Source: Cardinalis cardinalis (lineage: Eukaryota; Chordata; Aves; Passeriformes; Cardinalidae). From it: a stretch of DNA of 64,000 nucleotides. This document shows, in pieces, positions 14,601-28,135 of this stretch; within the stretch, counting starts at the first letter, position 1; each line of letters starts with the position of its first letter. A program made the translations under genes and the position numbers. The stretch is from assembly GCA_014549065.1 (NCBI GenBank), contig JACDOX010000009.1, positions 6,634,131 to 6,698,130 on the forward strand, given 5' to 3'. The notes under the pieces are model-generated. The model made no database searches, was not told the DNA's origin, and saw nothing but the letters and a program-made list of their open reading frames with translations.

Positions 14601-17085
14601 ACCAGTGAAAGAGATTAAAGCCCATGTTTTTCTTACATGTTCCTTGGGGAAAGTGCATCAATGATGATGCAAAATAAGTGCTTAAAATTTAATATGAAAC
14701 ACTTGACTCCCCCACAAGAGTCTCTTGACATCCGGCTGGGATGGCAGTAGCCAGCCGCAGCAGCATTTGAAAAGGCACAGTTTCTCTGAGCAGTGGTAAT
14801 GGAAAATGCAGATTAGGAGACTGTAGAAGGGTAATCAAGAATACTGCCCTCAGCCACAACCTCACATATCCCTGCTCTCCCAAACAGCCAGGGGAAAAGA
14901 GGAAGGAATACTTGCACAGGGTAATTAAGAATAACAGTGACCTGAATTCCTGTCTTTTGTTGTCTCTGTATTTAAAGACACAAAAAAAAAAAGCGAGAAA
15001 CTCTTTCTTTCCTTTTCTTGATAAAACTTCATCTATAGCTTCAACTTGTTACCTGAATCTGTCAAAAGAAATAGTGCTAATGAATTGTAAACAATGTATC
15101 ACTGCCCTATGTTTAAGAAAGGAACGTGAAACAAACCTTGACTTAGTTACTGCCATTGAGCTGTCAATCTTTAATACTCCTGCAATCTACTCCTCTGTAA
15201 TGTTTAGGAGAGTGCCTCCTAAAGAGATTATCCACTCCTTTCTGTTTATAGCTGGATTACAAATCATTAGCAATCTTTAAATTCCTGAGTATAAGGAAGT
15301 GCAATGGGAACTGTGTACNCGATGTTTGATTCTGTTTGTGGGAAGAACTAAGTTCCTAAGCCACTTAGGTACTGAACAGATGGAGGGACAGTAGGTTAAA
15401 CCATTCCTGATATATCCTAGCCTTTCACTGAACAAATAGGGTTCACTTTGGACTAAAGATAGGCTTTTGTTTATTGTGTGTCTGATTAGATCACTGTAGC
15501 CTACAGGACACAATTAAAAATTTTGCTAGTGGTGATCAGTCTTCTGATTTGGGCAATATGCTATCTGTGATGTGAAATGTGCTCTGTGTGAATCTTTGAT
15601 GTGTTTTTTTGAAACATAAAATTCCCACCCTTTCCCATGTTTTTCATTGTCATTTTCAGTTGCATTTAAATATTTATACCACTCACGGAAATTATATTTT
15701 CATTCTAGCAATATCTATACAAAACTTACAAACATATTCCAAATACAGCTTTCCTAAATAGAATTTCCAGCAAAAAGAACCACACAAAAGAAAATTCCAT
15801 GGAAGATTGTCTTTTTGTTGGTAGTCCCATTTTGTAACCTTCAACTTAGAGATGGCACACTGAATTTTTATACAGGCTTCAGGTGTTTCAGAAATAAATA
15901 ATAAAATCTTCCCGAAGACAGAGTTTAGGTTTCCTGATACATATTGTTGAAGAGTTGTGCTTAACTCCTGTGTTTCAGGAACTGCTTGCAGGAGGCTGTT
16001 CAAAAAGAGACAAGGTTCTGAGATTAGGAATCCATCATTACATTCCATTAAAGCTCCATATCACAATAGGGGATTGTCCAAGGACTCACAGGAGGAAAAG
16101 TGGGTCAAGTAATAGTTGATGAGTTCCATTCATTACAGCATTAAATGTTTTTGACAGATGTGCGCTTTTAGTCGCTTTAGGACAAACTGTTTTTAATCTA
16201 ATGTAATGCAGGAACTATGCCTGGAAGTTGGTGCACAGTAGTGGAAAGAGAAAATAAAATCCATGTATAGGTACGAAGTTTCTTTAAGAAGAAGTAATAA
16301 CATTTCCTTTAATGAGAAACTGTTAGAGAATTACACTCTTCTGTGCAGAGAATTCCTTCCTTGCAGCCCTTCATGAATCCTAAACTTTCTGCTTATAAGA
16401 AGTGTTGACAGTATAAAATTGTTTTCCCAGTTGCACCAAGATCTTTANAGTCTGATTGCCTCATTTCCTTCATAATTAAGGTACTTACATATCTAAAGTT
16501 TTCTGTTTGCTAGCAAATCTGTAACTAGCTCTATTGGATTAAAAATAAGCAGCTTCAGGAGAAGCCCCCACGGCAGAACAAGGACCAAAATGTTTGTTTT
16601 GAGGAACAAGGCAGAGGGTTGAGCTTTGAGTCAGACTCCCCCTGATTGCAGGGGCAGGGAAGAAGCTGAAGGGGCAGGGCAGTGGAGAGGTGATGGAGGA
16701 GGTAGGATCTGGGTGATAAAAACTTGCAGAATGTAATTCTCCTTTGCTCTGAGGAAACACTTCAGAAAAGTATTTTAAAATTGTCAATCAGGGATTTCTC
16801 ATGATGACCGATGTTTTACTAAATGCTTATTACCTGATGCATTGACGGAGGATTTTCCTGGGCCCATGCACAGGAGCATGGAATGGTGTCACAGCAGATG
16901 AACTTTGAAGGCATCTGAGGACATTTTATCCAGCCCTCACACAGAGCAGGTGGAGGCAGTNCAGTTTGCTCAGGTCTCAGCCCATTCCAATTTTGCATCT
17001 TCCCAAAGCCAGGGAGATTCTGCAGACTTTCTGCATGCCCTGNTCCCACATTTGGGCATTGTCACACTGAATCTTTCTTACTCCT

Positions 17086-17130
17086 AATAAAAATTTCTTA
17101 TATGCTGGCTTGTGTGTGTGGCTTCTTGTC
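17086..17130 (+). promoter_or_regulatory. Possible intronic poly(A) signal
   Basis: AATAAA at 17086-17091 is followed after about 20 nt by a GT-rich stretch (TTGTGTGTGTGGCTTCTTGT), the arrangement of a vertebrate cleavage and polyadenylation site. It sits inside a GC-richer island at about 16.8-17.4 kb, which could be a decayed retroelement or retrocopy end, but no family is recognised. The AATAAA hexamer is common by chance in AT-rich DNA, so the call rests on the combination. Confidence 0.3.
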
Positions 17131-17407
17131 CTTTCCCTTGGGAGCCCTGATCCCTGTCTAATCCCTGCTGTAGGGCAGCTGAGGGTGCTGGGGGGGTCTG
17201 CCCCTGCCTGCTGTCACCCACGGCGTGGTTCAGGGTAATCCCACGNGTGGGAGGGACGAGGTGCTGGGGGACACCAGCCACGACCTTCCAGCACAGCTGC
17301 TGGCCTGGCCTGCTGGGAGTTCACTGTGCTGCTTGAGAGATCCTTCTTTTCCATCTTGGAATCTGTGTGGACGTTCTGGGAAGCTCTTCAAATGATCACC
17401 TTCCAAG

Positions 17408-17493
17408 TAAAAAACCCCATCCAAACAAACAAAGCAAAGCAAAACAAAAACAACAATGAAAAAACTCCAACCAAAGCTTTTTAAAAAACCCCT
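17408..17493. repeat. A/C-rich low-complexity tract
   Basis: Repeated AAACAAAC, AAGC and AACAACA units, the opposite strand polarity to the tracts at 9-11.6 kb. It lies immediately after the GC-rich stretch at 16.8-17.4 kb. Confidence 0.85.
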
Positions 17494-17569
17494 ACAGGAA
17501 ATCTAGTGAGTACAGCATCTTTTATTTTAGATAAATTACTGATTTATTAGTTTTTTATCCAAATTTTCC

Positions 17570-17720
17570 TTCACTTTTAGCTATATTTGTATGTGGCTTA
17601 TTTAAATATTTAGTAATACATCTAATACATGATTTATTAAATATTTAGTAAATATATAGTAAATGTGTGACATATTGATAGCAAATATCAATATAAAATT
17701 TTAAATATTTATACATAATA
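17570..17720. repeat. AT-rich repetitive stretch
   Basis: Imperfect reiteration of AAATATTTAGTAA-like words with almost no G or C. It continues in weaker form towards 17.86 kb. Confidence 0.7.
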
Positions 17721-20700
17721 TATAAATATACAAAATTGAAGTTAAAGCACAAAAATAAACATACCTATACAATTTTGAACTATTCTAGAGATTGATTTGA
17801 GAAACTTATGTTTATTGAGGGAGATTATTTTTTAATTTTAACATGATAAATGTAATTGTCCTCTTCCACTTAAGGAATATGCTACTTCATAGATTATAAT
17901 GTGAGATAACCAGTGAACACAAAATCACAGTCAAAAATTGGTCAGTGCCATAAACAGTTACACAGATTGCCATAGGCTCCTCCCTAGTCTGGAGGGAGGA
18001 TGTGGCATTTTGAACATATCAAATAAATCAATCAGTGCATTAGGATTAGCTAAGAAGAAAAGGATATGGATAGTGCAACGTTAACTTAATCCTGTGGCCT
18101 TCTTTTCTTCCATAAAAATTTGTNAAGGGAGATTTATCCAGTTTTACCATGTTGAGGGATGGATACTAGAGCTCTGAATTTTTTTCCCACATTAAGGCTA
18201 AATAACTTTTCTGTCCATAATAGGCAATGCTGAGGTTATTTTTCCATAATGTATGAATGTTTAATTATGTCTTGAAAAATGTTTTTATTGAAAGTTAGTG
18301 AAGATGTAGTAATGTCATACTAGAAGTATATTTTGAAGAATGCTTGTATGGTAGAGATCATCTTAGTGTTCAGGTTTCTCTGCAGACACATGATGCTTTT
18401 TCATTAAAGGATTGTGTCACCTCCTGGTTTTGCCTGTTCCCTTTAAGTCCTTGAATAAGGAGTGAGAGTAGGACTCTGAATATGAGGGTAGTTTGCTGGT
18501 CAGCATTTAAGCCTTTGCTCTGTGAATGACTTTTGGGAATTAGTTTCCACTTATGACTGTGATACTACTGTTAAAATAGTTGAGAAATTAAGTTTGTTTC
18601 ACCTGTAATATATAAATGCATATGCAACTTATACAGAAGGTACAAGCATAGTTGCTTAAATTATGATCTTGTAAAATCCTTTTGCATTTCATTAGTTTTG
18701 AGAATCAGAACTGTTTATATTTAAGTTATTCTTTGGTTGCTTTCAAAAGTCTGCCTTACAAAATTTAGCCATGCAGGTTTTTTTACAGCTGTGTGCAATA
18801 AACCCACTTGCCAGAGTAAGTAAAAGCAAAATAACAGAGGGGAGGAATATGTGATTAAAATATAAATTCAATTCTCTGGATACTGTATGCAGCTATTTAA
18901 TTAAGAGATTNTCTGGATAACTGAAGAACTGAAATAGCATCTGTTCTAAATTGCACCAATGAATATTAACTTGTGTTAAGAGAGAGAGTTAAAAAAAAGA
19001 AAAGTAGAAGAGGCAAGAGTATGTTCTTTTGTCAGACTGTGGATGAGGAAGTCCCATGGTTCTTTATGAAAGGCTAACTTTTTCCTCTTATTGATGAAGA
19101 GAATGAGCAGTGACATAGCCTTGTTTAATTTATCTTTGTGATAAAAATACAGAAAAAAATTCTTTACTAGCAGTCACTGATAATTTCAGGAGTATTTTAT
19201 TTGTCATGGTCCCTTTGCATGCTTGGGTCATGTGGCAAGACAGCAAAAAGAAGTTTGTTGAGGTCTTTGTACCTCACCTGTTTATGTACCAACATTTTTT
19301 CCTTCCCTGAGCATCATTGCCTTTTCTTTGCAGTTCATATATTAGCAGTTGGAAAATTCATGAGCCAGCAAAGCTCAATTATACTTCAGAAGAGACATTC
19401 CTTGGAAGGAGGTACAGTTGTGTCTTATCTAGAAACCTTTGGGGTAGTTTTAGTGCTGGTGATGATGGAAGAACGTCAGAATTTTCCAATTCAGTGTTTA
19501 CCCTTGATTCCAGAAAAAGAAAAAAAATCTGTTAGTTTAGGAGCAGTTTTCAGCCTCTGAATATTGGCCTGATACTGATGGTGTTGAAATGAGTTGTGGA
19601 AGTCTCTGCTACATGTTTGGAAAGCAGCTCTGAGTGCCTTTAGACTTCCCTTGATGTTAATGGGTTTTCAGAGGATTGAGCTTGTTTGAGCGTGCCTGCN
19701 TGAGTACAGCAGTACAAGAGGACTTTGCATGGAGAAATAGCGGTGGTCTGAACATCTCCTTACACTCTCATTGCTACATCTGGGCTAGTTTCTGTATTTT
19801 ACTCAGCTGTTGAGAACCCCAAGGGCTGTAAGTAGCTGATTCAATGATGTTCTGTCAAATACCTGAGTCTCATTATAATAATTTATGGACAAAAATGAGA
19901 TAAGCCTGGAATTGTGCGGNTGGAAGATCCATATGGGCTGAACGGGATTTTTTAAAGCAATTGCTTGGTAGTATCACACCTCCCTGGTCTATTGTTTCTT
20001 CTCATTCAATTTGTTTCCTTAGGTCTATCTAGGTTGGTTAATGAATAGTCTCATTCATTTAGTTACAGTCCTTTTTTATACTTTTTGCTGGGTAAGCAAA
20101 ATGAATTGAGAAGCAGCAAAAAGGCAACAAAAGGAGATATCAGATCTATGAACCTTGTGTTACCCATTCCTACTAACCTTTTTGTCCATTTCCATACCAA
20201 TCAGGGCACTGCTGACATTCTCTGGAGACTATTCTGGCCCCTTTGGCTAAACCTGGAGCTCTTAAATATCTTCCAGTTTGTCCAGTTTGGCTTTTCCTCA
20301 GCAAAAGCTTATTGATTCCAAATTCCTGTAATTTTTTAAATTTAGTATGCACCACTGACAATTTGCTTTTAAATTTGTCTTTTAAATTTGGACTTGGGTA
20401 ATTCATTCTTTTGCCTTATACTTCCAATGTTGTCTTCTTCATAGACACCTCACCTACACTTTGCGTCTTCAGGCTGCCTACTTTTCTTAGAAGGGATTTG
20501 GAGGTGCTGGTGAAGAAGTCACTTTTCACAGTCATTTTTTTATGTTTGAGAGGTCCCATAGACCAAAATGGGGTATTATGTGATTTGTGTGTTGTATTTG
20601 CATAAAGTTTAAGCAGCAGTTTAGGTTATGCTGGAACATAGTAGGTGAGTATCATCAAACCAAGAATCTCTCAGTGTGCCTTGGTGGCTTCCAAAATCCC

Positions 20701-21630
20701 TTTACATTGTGGCTGATTTTTCTTCAGTTGTCTTTATTTGAATGAACTTTTTAGACAGTTCACACCAAAACTTAGATAGAAAAAGTGTCTGACACTTCTA
20801 ATTTTATTTTTATCAAAGCTGAACTTAAATCAACTATATATCATATAGGTGTATAATATGTGACTATATTACATTCTTTTTAAGTCTTTCTGATGTCATT
20901 TTACCTATTTCAGTGCTTGCAGTCATGGACTTGCAGGATAATGGAGGTTCTTGGTGTGCATGTCTGCCAGCCTGCCAGCCTGGTTAACTTTCTGTGCAGC
21001 ATGAGTGACATTGAGCCCACTGTGTTCCTTGTGGGATGAGGGAGTGCTTCTTTCCAAAAGGGAAAGACATTGGGCATTAAATTCTGGTACATCTGAAGTA
21101 TAGCAACAAGGTTAGATTTGAGATCCATTTCTTTGAAAGGAGAAAAGGCTGACCCTCAGCAGTAAGACACACTAAGAACATAATTATGTATTACAATTAC
21201 TGTTCTAATAGTTATTAGGTCATAATGATCTGGCACAAATTTATAACTGTTTCATTTTACTCCTGTAGTTCTGTCAAACTGGTGAATATCTACTTTTGGA
21301 GTTTACGGCCTTTATCAGAATTCAGGGGTGAAAATACAAAGTCCTCTCTGTTTTCAACTTCCTGTTTTTCATCATTTCTCAGATTTGGCTTAAAATTTGA
21401 CTGAATTTTGAATTTTGGGCACATAAAATAACTACCAGGAGGGATGGGCAGCTGGCAACTGTGACCAGCTTTCTGAGGAGCATTGTTTTCCTCCCCCTGC
21501 TCATGATCTGCCAACCCTTTCCCTCAGGAAGGAGTGCTGTGGGTCTTCAGGCAAGTAGAGAAGTGTCCTTTGGCTTTATGTGTTCTTGATCTGTGCCTTA
21601 GTTAAACCATTGCTGTTTCTTGCACCCTCT

Positions 21631-21696
21631 GTAACCAGTGAATATCTGGGTAAGGATATATGGGTAACCAGTGAATAGATGGGTAAGATAGCATAT
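21631..21696. repeat. 33-bp tandem duplication
   Basis: GTAACCAGTGAATA begins at 21631 and again at 21664, each followed by a TGGGTAAG word. The copies are adjacent with slight divergence. Confidence 0.8.
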
Positions 21697-24600
21697 AACA
21701 CCTTGCTTTTCAAGTAGTGGGGAATATAATTGAAATAGATTTAATTTGAAAATAATATTCTTATTTATTTATATAATATTATTATTTTTTCTAAAACTAC
21801 CTGTTTTTATTTCATCTATACAGTTTTGACCTAGAATCCAAAGTATGACTTTTCAGCTGTGTCAGGACATGTCTGATTCTTTCATTCATTTTGCTGTTAG
21901 ATAATGCTCAGCATTTCCATCTGCCAGACTTTGCTGGACTTACATACTATTTTTCTNCAATTTAATTTCTCTTAGAAGTGCTTCTATATCTCACCCACTG
22001 CTTTTCTTCTTTTGAAGTTGATTTTGGCTTTTGGATTTTAAGCTTCATGCAGCAAATTGAGCTGCTACATCCCCTCTGGCCAAAACTGACTTCTGCGGCT
22101 GCGGTCTTTACTTTTCTCTGGTACTGAGCCATCTTGCAAAAGGTGTGCCCTGTACCAGCTGCCTCTCTTCAGTCTCAGTCTCAGCTGGTACCCTGACAGA
22201 CACACTGGATCTATCCTTGCTGTAATTTGTGGTGAGGTCAGGCAGAGTTTGGATGACTTGCTGAGTATTTCACAAAAGCNAATCACTGTACTGCTGGGAT
22301 ACCTCATCCTGCCTGAATAACCAAACTGCCATCAAAAAAAAGATGTTAAAAACACAAAGTCATGCTGTAGGGTTCTCAGCATTTAGGAGACCATTGCAAT
22401 AATGCTCTGGAACAGATTAAATATTCTTTTTTTATTATAAACATAATTTTACATCTTATTGAAGAGAAACAAAAGGGACTGAGTCCATCAAGAATGCCAG
22501 TGTTTCTCCTCCTTTATTAGTCAATACCCGCAATCTGGCAGACTTGAGGTTTCCATTTCTTTCACCATAATTCGGTGTGTGCTTTATTTTACCATATTAT
22601 TAGTTATGGATTAAAAAGTAGTGAAGATAATAGTTTATTGTGAAACTACTGGTTACTTTTACTACTTATTATCTTGTTGGGTTTTTTATAGCCATTATTT
22701 GAGAAGGGCTTTTTCCAGTCTTCCACATTGTTTCTAGCACTTGAGAACTCTGCACGGGGGCTGTCCTTGGGTGCCTTACGTGCCCCACATTGGTTTAGTA
22801 ACAAAGTCCTCTCAAACGAAACTGGAGCTCTTGGTTTTGTATGGTGGGATCATCAACATTTATGAACCTCAGAAGCCACAGAGGAGGTGGGACATTGTCA
22901 TTGCTCTGGTGGCCTCCATTAAGGTTCTTACACATTAGCAACGGGCTCTGGAGGTGATAGACAGAAGATTGATTTTGTTGTAGCTGTCAGTGGCAAGCTC
23001 CTAGGGTGNGAGAAGGGCAGCAGTTTGAGGTACCTTCCATAAGGGAGCGTTAACATGGATTTAATTTATTTTGCATTGCACACAGAGAGTTTTAATATAG
23101 ATGGTTATCATGTAGCAGTAGTCTCTTACTGACTAATTTCTGTTTCCATAAATAANTCCCCAATTAATTAATCATTTTTGAAAGGCAAAATGACAACCTT
23201 TGCATTGTTCTTACTACTCGGTAGAAGGACTTTAATCCTCATCTGTTTTAGCAGAAATCAACTGTAAGGCAACTAAAGTTTTGGTAGAACAAAGAAAAAG
23301 CTTGAGTATGAAGAGCCACTCTTGTATCTAAAAGACATTTTATGTACATGTCAGGGAACCTATTTTGTGCATCTGGTTTTCAAGCACCTAGCCTGGGAAA
23401 AGCTCCAAAAAGTCTGCTGAGATAATAAAATACAAGTTTTTTCCTAAAGAGGAACATGATGGCCTTTCCATAAATTTGCCTCTTCTTGGTTAGAAGTCAT
23501 AACATTAAGACTCAACAATTGCTGTTTATATTTTTATTGTGCCTTTTTTATTCAGTTACATTATGACATTTATCAGAAGTAAAATTAAGCTTAGGGGATG
23601 GAAGATGGGATATGTTCACTATTTAAGAGCTTGAATTTAAGGCACATTTTGACAGTAACCCTTTTTGGCAAGTCAGGCTTTTAACCTAAAGGTAAGTAAA
23701 GTAGGATTAATTTAATACTGTTTTTATGAGGCCTGCCTAATCAGATAAAATAATTTTTAAAACTTGAGTTGAAGCAATGTCTTGTACCTTTCAGGGTAAA
23801 TGGGCAATACATGCATGATATATTCAAGTTGCTTTTAATTCAAAGAACTTTCAGACAGTTTTCAGTGAACTGTCATAAGATTGCCTTCTCTGCATCCCTT
23901 TCTGTGACAATCACCTACTGTTGATGCTCNGTATGGTACCAAAACCATTTAGATGTTAGGGTTAAGCGAACATTTGCAAAGTTAATAAGATGTTAAAAGC
24001 TCTATATTGCCCAGAGTTGCAGTTGCAATTTAAAGCTTGACTGCCTTTTTCTCCTCCAGTATTCTCTGCATTGTTCTCCTTTTTATGGTAATCCTGTTCC
24101 TCTTGCAATTGGAGTGGTGCTCATCCTTCTAGAGATTTTTGAATTCTTAAGAGGCAAGATTTTCCTTTCTCTTCAGGAAAAAAAAAAAGTGGAGGGAATC
24201 AATTTTATATTTGCACAATCCTTGTGCCAACACTCTGTTATTTGGTGACCCAGGAGGGTTGCCTGCATGGCCNGTGTGTGGCTCTCAGGCTCAGCTTTCA
24301 CACCTGAGAGTGGATGGACTCCTGTGCTCAAGCTGCAGCAATGCCCTCGTGCAGCTGCTGTGTGTCTGGGGCTGGTGCAGTTGGTCATGAGCAATGAACA
24401 TGTTTGGATAATTCTTTACCTTCTGGCATGCNCTTTTATTGCTTTTACTCCTGAAAAATCTATGAAAACATTTCTTGCCATCGGGACTAAAATGGTTGAT
24501 AGCATACTTTTGAATACTTTACTGCAAGGAATTGAAAGCTAAAGCTTTTTCTGATTACAGACAATGCTGTGTTTGTGGTTATTTAGTTTACCAGTACTAT

Positions 24601-27600
24601 AGAAAAGGCTTTCAAAATTTTTCATTTTATGCAGTTTTTCAATTCTTTTATTTGCAAGGAAAAGGTGCTCTTTTGTTAAGATTTTTTAATAGAATTTTAG
24701 AGTGTTTATCAGTAACAGTAAGGTTAAAATTAAAGTTTGTGCAGTTGAAGTTTTACCAGCTTGGCTGTTTTGATGTCCAACCAAATGTTTATTTTTCCAC
24801 ACCACTTGCATCTAACTCCCTCATCTGGGAAAGTGGTTTTACTCACCATTGGGTTTTTTTCAGGGGTAAAAAGCAGCCAGGAGTTACATGTACTTTGTAC
24901 TAATTGTCTGTCCTGCAGTTTTCCAGTGAATGCTAACATTATCATTTATGTTTTTCTTGACAGTATTAGCCTTTTGTTAGCAATATTAAAGAAAGATTTG
25001 CAAGGGCTTCTTTGAATTGTTTCCTGTTTTTCCTTAAGTTTAATCTGCCAAGNGTTGATTAAGAACAATAGTCATGCCCAAGAAAAGAAGCCTTTCAGTA
25101 TTGATGGGTATTCTTGAAACCATAATTACAAAATACTGTTTTAGAAGATAGGCTTCTAAAAAAACTTGGGTGNGTAAATTTTTTTCTTTTTAACTTAGGG
25201 ATTCATAAAAGTAGCTAAAGTGGTATGTGTAAATATATTGCAGCAAGGTTTTGTAATATTAATTTGCTGTCTTCCTCTAGTTGTTCATTCACAGCTCTTA
25301 TTTTAGGCAAGAGTCACGTCCTTGCCAATTTCCTTAGATGATGAACACTAGCTGACTGAAAAATATTTANAGGTCATTATTTTATAGAGATATTTGGTAT
25401 GATTTCTTCATTCATTTCACTACAGTGGGGTACCCATTAAAATCATGCTAAGATAACTGAAAGGCTTACTGTATTGGCTTTATAGCCTGTCATACACAGA
25501 TTACAGCCATTTTAATCTGCTATCTGGAGTATGTCCAGCTTCTGCTAAATGGTGTCTGTTTTACTTCTAAAAGAAATGTGCAGCTGTTTGTAGCCAAAAT
25601 ACAGTTACTGTGAGTGACAGCGATACCAGCTGTGTGCTGCACTCTTCAGCTGCTGGAGTAACTGAGCTCAGAGATGTCCCTGCTCTCTTCACACAACATA
25701 CGGAGAGGTTCTTCTGTAGCTTTTATTGTTCTGTGTCACTGCACAGGTTAAGCAGCACTTTTCCNCCTCTGCTTGGAGGACAGAAATCTGGACAGAAAGC
25801 CACGCCCCATATTTTAGTTTTCCTCATAAAGGTAAAACGTTTGGCTTGAGCTTCACTTTTCTGTCTGAAGCAGGTCAGGAAGTTGCACCTGGAAAACAGA
25901 AAGCTCAGGGGGCTTAAGTAAGTTCTGAAAGTCNATGAGTTTGCCAGCTTCCACAGCCATCTCTGCTGCTGGCGTGTGGCAGGAACAGCATTGAGCTCGC
26001 ATTTAACGCCGTGCCTGTCTTTGTATCCAACAACAGAGGTCTAAGGACATGGTGCCCTACCTGCCACTCTGCCCAAAGGCAGCGTGCAGGGACTGTTAAG
26101 GGAGTGCACAGAGAGATGTTTGGTCAATACCAGAACAGTAAAGCAAGGTGTTCCTGTGGGGAAAAAAATAGAGCAAAACTCTTTAAAACAAAACCCCANT
26201 CCCAAAATGCATATGTGTAATTGCATCCTCCCAAGTTCCCACAGCAATGGGTGCTATGCTTTCCATTTGGTTCTCCAAAACTTAAAGTTCGTTACATATT
26301 TGTGAATAGATAATGTCTGTAATAAATTTGAATTTGTGCAGTAAATTTGGGCACGGAGACTAGAATTGTGTGAAGTNTTCAGGTGAGCAAAACTCATTGT
26401 AGTTTCTCTGCTAATTTAATTTTTCCAGAATACACAGGGTAGAGTGAAAACCAGCTGTAATAGAGACTTCCCTTGGGGTTGATGAAATTAATTTTGCTAT
26501 TGTTTTCAAGGGGGTAATGTATTTGTGCCTGATGTCCTAGCAAATGTTGAAGTTGAAAAATGTCCAAAAAATAATGTTGAANTGAGTCACTTTAAGAGTG
26601 TTTATCNTGAATCCCCACTTTGTGATATTATTACTGTAGTCTCATCCCAAGCTAGCATTATTCATTAATACCGGCTTATCCCCATGATCCCTCGTTCTCT
26701 TTGTCTATTCATTTGGATACACTTTGTGTGCACATTTGTTACCTTCTGTTTCTTGCTGCATTAATACCAAATTTTAAATTGCACTTCGAGCTGGTGTGTT
26801 TGAAGCAGTTATGCTGTCAGACCTGGGGCGCCTGTTCTTGGCTAGTGTAAGAGTCCGTTACCCCACCTACCATATTAGGAAGCATTAGGAAGGCTGAATT
26901 CCTCTGGAAATACAGACTGTCTCATTTTTGAAGCAGTGGTGTGATTAACTGTAATGTAATACACTAGGTATGGATGCTTAATGGATAAACATTCTTTTGC
27001 TTACTCTAGGCAGTTTTACATCTTACTAGAATGCAATTCATTGTACTAAACAGTGCGAATGTGAAACTATCATTAGCAAAAATGCAGTCAAGCCAAAATG
27101 AATTCTGCCTGCAGGTGCAGTTAAGGAATTGTTAAGGCTACAATATAAAGTAATTGAGTAGCGGTCTAGCACTGAGAACGTGGCATGGCNCTTTCTGTTT
27201 GAAAGATGTTTACAAAACACAGCAAACCTTTTGCTGTATTACAGAAGCTTTTCTGTTAATCCTCTTACACTCTGCCTGTTTGTCCATTTTTAAACACAAG
27301 CAATGGCATTAACAGGCTGTAGGGCTGCAACACTCCTACCACATTAATGCAACACCCCACTAATGGGTCTCTTTTACATCACTGCATGGTGATGTTAATG
27401 TGAATGCTGCAATAGACTACTTAAGGCTTTAGATTCCAGAGAATCATAAGCNTTTTTGTTACTGGAGAAGAATACCTGCTTGTACTAGAAACGAAATAGA
27501 TACCCTCTGTAACATGTGCCATCTGAAATTGTGGNAATATGTTTACCCTGTACAGGAGACTGTTTGAAGGGCTGTCTAGTATTGCATGTCATACTTGGCT

Positions 27601-28100
27601 ATTCTTTAACTCATAAGCCGTGTACTCATATAATTAGTAGTATATGTTTAAATAAGAGTTTATTACATCTCCTGAGATTTTCTTAGTAGAATAGAATAGA
27701 ATTTCCCCCACTCATCTTAAGACTGTAAGCATTATTTTTAGTAATCTCATCTCAGTTAAGGAATTAATTAAGGACTTCTCATTAAAACAAAAAAATTCCA
27801 AGCCTCTCTTCAGATTTTTAGAACTTAGTTATTGTGAAAAGTGATGGTGGGACAACTTTAGAGATTTATGAGGGCTGCTGCTATGGTCTGGTGTGGAAGT
27901 ATGTTTACTTTTTATCCCTTGGTCTGAGGCAAGGCTGTGAAGTCTTCTGGTTTATGTCACTGGAGATNCTTCTCCCTCTCCGCAGCTTTTGCTGTGTCTG
28001 CAGGAGTATTGGAANGGTGGGCAATTAGTGCCAAATGCCATAGCTGCTAGAAATGAGACAAGGTATATGAGACAGTTATAAAAAACCTTTGGGAAAGTTN

Positions 28101-28135
28101 CACCCTTTAAAAATTTTGCACCCTTTAAAAGCCCA
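28101..28135. repeat. 18-bp near-tandem duplication
   Basis: CACCCTTTAAAA occurs at 28101 and again at 28119, separated by ATTTTG. Confidence 0.7.
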
